From NCBI GenBank assembly GCA_013214445.1, contig JABSPG010000137.1, positions 1 to 8,788 of the forward strand: a stretch of DNA of 8,788 nucleotides. The letters run 5' to 3'. Below are positions 6,740-8,788 of the stretch, one piece after another; the first letter of the stretch is position 1, and every line of letters begins with the position of its first letter. The notes beneath the pieces are model-generated. The model searched no databases. It saw nothing but the letters and a program-made list of their open reading frames with translations, and was not told the DNA's origin. Made by a program: the position numbers and the translations under genes. Source of the DNA: Ekhidna sp. (GTDB lineage Bacteria > Bacteroidota > Bacteroidia > Cytophagales > Cyclobacteriaceae).

Positions 6740-8668
6740 ATGAATAGAAAGCTAGTTGCCACATCTCTCTCCGTACTGCTGTTTTTAGGTTGTGTAGAAC
6801 AAAGGACGCCAACAGAGAATAATTCACCAAAGTCGGTTGACTATGCTGAGGATCTAAATGAGATTTTAGGTAGTGATATCATTTACGATTGGGCCGAAAG
6901 ATCATTCAGTCCGATGTATTCAAACATTGGCCTTGTGTTCGATGATTATCCAGGCTTCTTGGGTGCTTATTTCCACTATAATTACAAGAATCGGGTGATT
7001 GCAAGGGTCATCAACCTTCCGGATACACTAGTAAAAACACAAGCCACATTTCTTGGAGTCAAGCAAGTTTTTTCCAGAGGGGAGATGAACTATGCTTTTT
7101 ATGATCAAAACAGCTTCCTTATCGAGATCAATGGATATGATAGCATACCTGTCATGTTTAAACCACCAACCTCCATAGGTGTCAAAAGCATTCGAAACCA
7201 AAAATTCGACTACACTTACCAACCTTGGGTTGAGGAAGTGGACGGTTATTTTCGATTTAGAGGTTACATGAACAATCGAGACGATCGAGATCCAGATCCA
7301 TTTTACCCAATAGCCATGGGTGTCAAAGTTCTCGAAGGCACGGCTACCGACGTTAGTGAAGAGGGCATGAAAGTGGAATCAGAGACAGGTCGTATCTTAT
7401 TAGCATTCCAGTTGCAAGCTGGAGATCTTTCTGCTGAGTTGATGGATGAAAAACTGAAATCAGCTCCAAATAGTATTTCTCAAGCTAAGCAGTTGATAAA
7501 GGAGTGGGTTAATACGGCAATCGGTGACTTACCACTTGACAAAGGAACTGATCTTGAAAGACAAATAGCTGCAAAGGCAGTGCTTGCATTAACCTTCAAT
7601 GCGTGTATTGGATCAGGCTATTTTGAGGGTAAAGTAGCTACATTCCCTAATCGTGGGAATTATGCCGTACAATACGAATGGGATGCAGCCTTCCAGAATC
7701 TAGCATACGAAATGATGGAGCCCAGGCTTGCAGAAGATGCCATTAGCATTCTGACAAGTTCACAACGACCGGATGGTAAAATGGGACAGTTCGTAACATC
7801 CACTTATCTAAGACCTACTGAGGTGCAGGTACCACTGATTGGCTGGGCTACTGAGCGAATGTATCGAGATAGAAAGAATGCAGCATTTGTGAAAGAGGTC
7901 CTGCCACAGCTAGTGAAAAATATTGATTGGATTTTGGACAATCGAATGACAAGGTTTGGATTAACATCCACTTTGTCTCCTTGGGAGCTGTGGGATGACA
8001 CCCCTCGGTTGGACAGTGGAGCGATCTTAGCATGTGATTTTAATGCCGACTTGTTGATGCAGATTCGAGCGAGTGAGTATTTGGCCAATGAGATCGGAGA
8101 GACAGAGACAGCTGCATATTGCAAAAAGGTAGGAGATGAATTGGCTTCTAAGATGGTAGAAATACTTTATGATGAAGAGGCAAATGTTTTTAGAGATGTC
8201 CTCGCGGAAAATGGGGAAATGATGTCTATTTTAACTCCTGCCAACTTTGTCCCTTTACTTGTCGAATTACCGATACCAGAAGACAAAGCAAAAGATATGA
8301 TTCGTACCTATTTGCTAGATTCTGCCAAATTCTTCGGGTCAGTTCCATTTCCGAGTGTGGCATACGACGAACCAACTTACAACCCTCATAAGCCCGGAAA
8401 GCCCAATTCTCTTACCTGGCGGGGACCCACCTGGAAGCCCATGGCTTGGATGATGATGGAAGTGTTGAAAAAGTACGAGTTTGAAGAGGAGTATTGGTTT
8501 GCGATGAATCGTATTTATCAACTTATGTTGGAGGATGGTGAGCTTCATGAACTCTTCAACTCTCAGACAGGAGAGGGAATAGGCATTCCACAGCTGGGGT
8601 GGACAGCTGCAATCTTTTTGAAGATCAAAGATGAGCTGGAAGCAAACGATAAGAAGACATTGCAATAA
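6740..8668 (+). CDS. Lipoprotein MGH1/GH63/trehalase-like (alpha/alpha)6-barrel glycosidase
   Basis: 642 residues from the ATG at 6740, chosen because it is preceded by AAGGAA and begins a lipoprotein signal (MNRK, a hydrophobic stretch, LFLGC with lipid-bearing C18). A TTG at 6713 would add nine polar residues before the signal. Residues about 35-230 form a beta-rich N-terminal domain. About 265-632 is the (alpha/alpha)6 barrel, with clan motifs YEWDAAFQNLA (312-322), the repeat SQRPDGKMGQF (341-351), LWDDTPR (417-423), DFNA (433-436), WRGPTWKPMAW (560-570) and ELHELFNSQTGEG (601-613), then QLGWTAA (618-624). By analogy with E. coli YgjK (GH63), D419 would be the general acid and E604 the base. 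Family knowledge: these inverting enzymes cut alpha-glucosides, mannosylglycerate or related alpha-linkages. The true substrate here is unknown. Lipidation places it at the membrane, possibly surface exposed. It is co-oriented with the dioxygenase-like gene 13 bases downstream. Confidence 0.8.
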   Translation: MNRKLVATSLSVLLFLGCVEQRTPTENNSPKSVDYAEDLNEILGSDIIYDWAERSFSPMYSNIGLVFDDYPGFLGAYFHYNYKNRVIARVINLPDTLVKTQATFLGVKQVFSRGEMNYAFYDQNSFLIEINGYDSIPVMFKPPTSIGVKSIRNQKFDYTYQPWVEEVDGYFRFRGYMNNRDDRDPDPFYPIAMGVKVLEGTATDVSEEGMKVESETGRILLAFQLQAGDLSAELMDEKLKSAPNSISQAKQLIKEWVNTAIGDLPLDKGTDLERQIAAKAVLALTFNACIGSGYFEGKVATFPNRGNYAVQYEWDAAFQNLAYEMMEPRLAEDAISILTSSQRPDGKMGQFVTSTYLRPTEVQVPLIGWATERMYRDRKNAAFVKEVLPQLVKNIDWILDNRMTRFGLTSTLSPWELWDDTPRLDSGAILACDFNADLLMQIRASEYLANEIGETETAAYCKKVGDELASKMVEILYDEEANVFRDVLAENGEMMSILTPANFVPLLVELPIPEDKAKDMIRTYLLDSAKFFGSVPFPSVAYDEPTYNPHKPGKPNSLTWRGPTWKPMAWMMMEVLKKYEFEEEYWFAMNRIYQLMLEDGELHELFNSQTGEGIGIPQLGWTAAIFLKIKDELEANDKKTLQ

Positions 8669-8681
8669 CGAGAATAATACT

Positions 8682-8788
8682 ATGGATGCATCAATAGTTG
8701 ATGATTCACTAACGAAAGAAAATATCCAATTCTATCTCGATTATGGGTACTTGATCGCTAATGAGATTATATCAAATGTGGAGATCCA
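8682..8788 (+). CDS. Phytanoyl-CoA dioxygenase (PhyH)-like protein, N-terminal fragment (cut by window end)
   Basis: Only 35 complete codons lie in the window, starting at the ATG 8682, 13 bases after the glycosidase stop, so the two are probably co-transcribed. The visible sequence includes LTKENIQFYLDYGYLIANEII (residues 10-30 region), which fits the PhyH opening pattern 'L-x-x-E-x-x-x-F-Y-x-x-x-G-Y-L-(I/V)'. No signal peptide is present, so a cytosolic protein is expected. Family knowledge: PhyH-like proteins are Fe(II)/2-oxoglutarate-dependent oxygenases that hydroxylate diverse small molecules; the iron ligands (HxD...H) would lie beyond the window and cannot be checked. Inference: in this setting it could oxidise a modified sugar or aglycone, but 35 residues do not support a substrate claim. 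Confidence 0.6.
   Translation, partial: MDASIVDDSLTKENIQFYLDYGYLIANEIISNVEI

Noticed and set aside
7804..8665. Minus-strand open frames of up to 108 codons inside the GH63-like gene
   Set aside because: They are shadows of a coding sequence with conserved catalytic motifs and have no recognisable protein features.
1..8788. CRISPR array, tRNA/rRNA, insertion sequence ends or transposase
   Set aside because: No regularly spaced repeats, structured RNA signatures, transposase motifs or terminal inverted repeats were seen on reading through the window.

Overview
The window looks like part of a polysaccharide utilisation region of a Bacteroidota bacterium, probably marine or Cytophagales/Flavobacteriales-like. 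The evidence is moderate-to-low GC, export signals ending in Ala|Gln (FAQ, YAQ, LAQ), a lipoprotein carbohydrate enzyme, a malectin-tailed GH2 enzyme and a GH105-type unsaturated uronyl hydrolase. The genus cannot be read from this sequence, and no SusC/SusD, sulfatase or regulator gene lies inside the window.

Minus strand (6490 down to 1): five genes are packed with gaps of 1-4 bases or a 4-base overlap, so they are almost certainly one operon. In transcription order they are: a secreted GH2 beta-glycosidase with a C-terminal malectin-like domain; a cytosolic short-chain dehydrogenase; a secreted PhoD-like phosphoesterase with an extra helical-repeat N-terminus and an altered metal-ligand position; a secreted His-rich beta-propeller that resembles propeller-fold uronate lyases; and the start of a secreted GH105 unsaturated glycuronyl hydrolase, cut by the window edge.

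Divergent gap (6491-6739): 249 bases separate the two transcription units. The gap holds an 81-codon open frame on the minus strand that has no start codon and ends inside the GH2 start (ATGACTAA). It may be the 3' remnant of a lost upstream operon gene.

Plus strand (6740-8788): a lipoprotein (alpha/alpha)6-barrel glycosidase of the MGH1/GH63/trehalase-like group is followed 13 bases later by the start of a phytanoyl-CoA dioxygenase-like (Fe(II)/2-oxoglutarate) gene, cut by the window edge.

Working model (inference): the propeller protein would cut or dehydrate a uronate-containing glycan. GH105 would remove the resulting unsaturated uronate, GH2 would trim beta-linked sugars, PhoD would remove an ester substituent or supply phosphate, and the dehydrogenase would oxidise or reduce a released sugar in the cytosol. 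Ulvan or another uronate-rich algal glycan fits, but no gene here proves the substrate.
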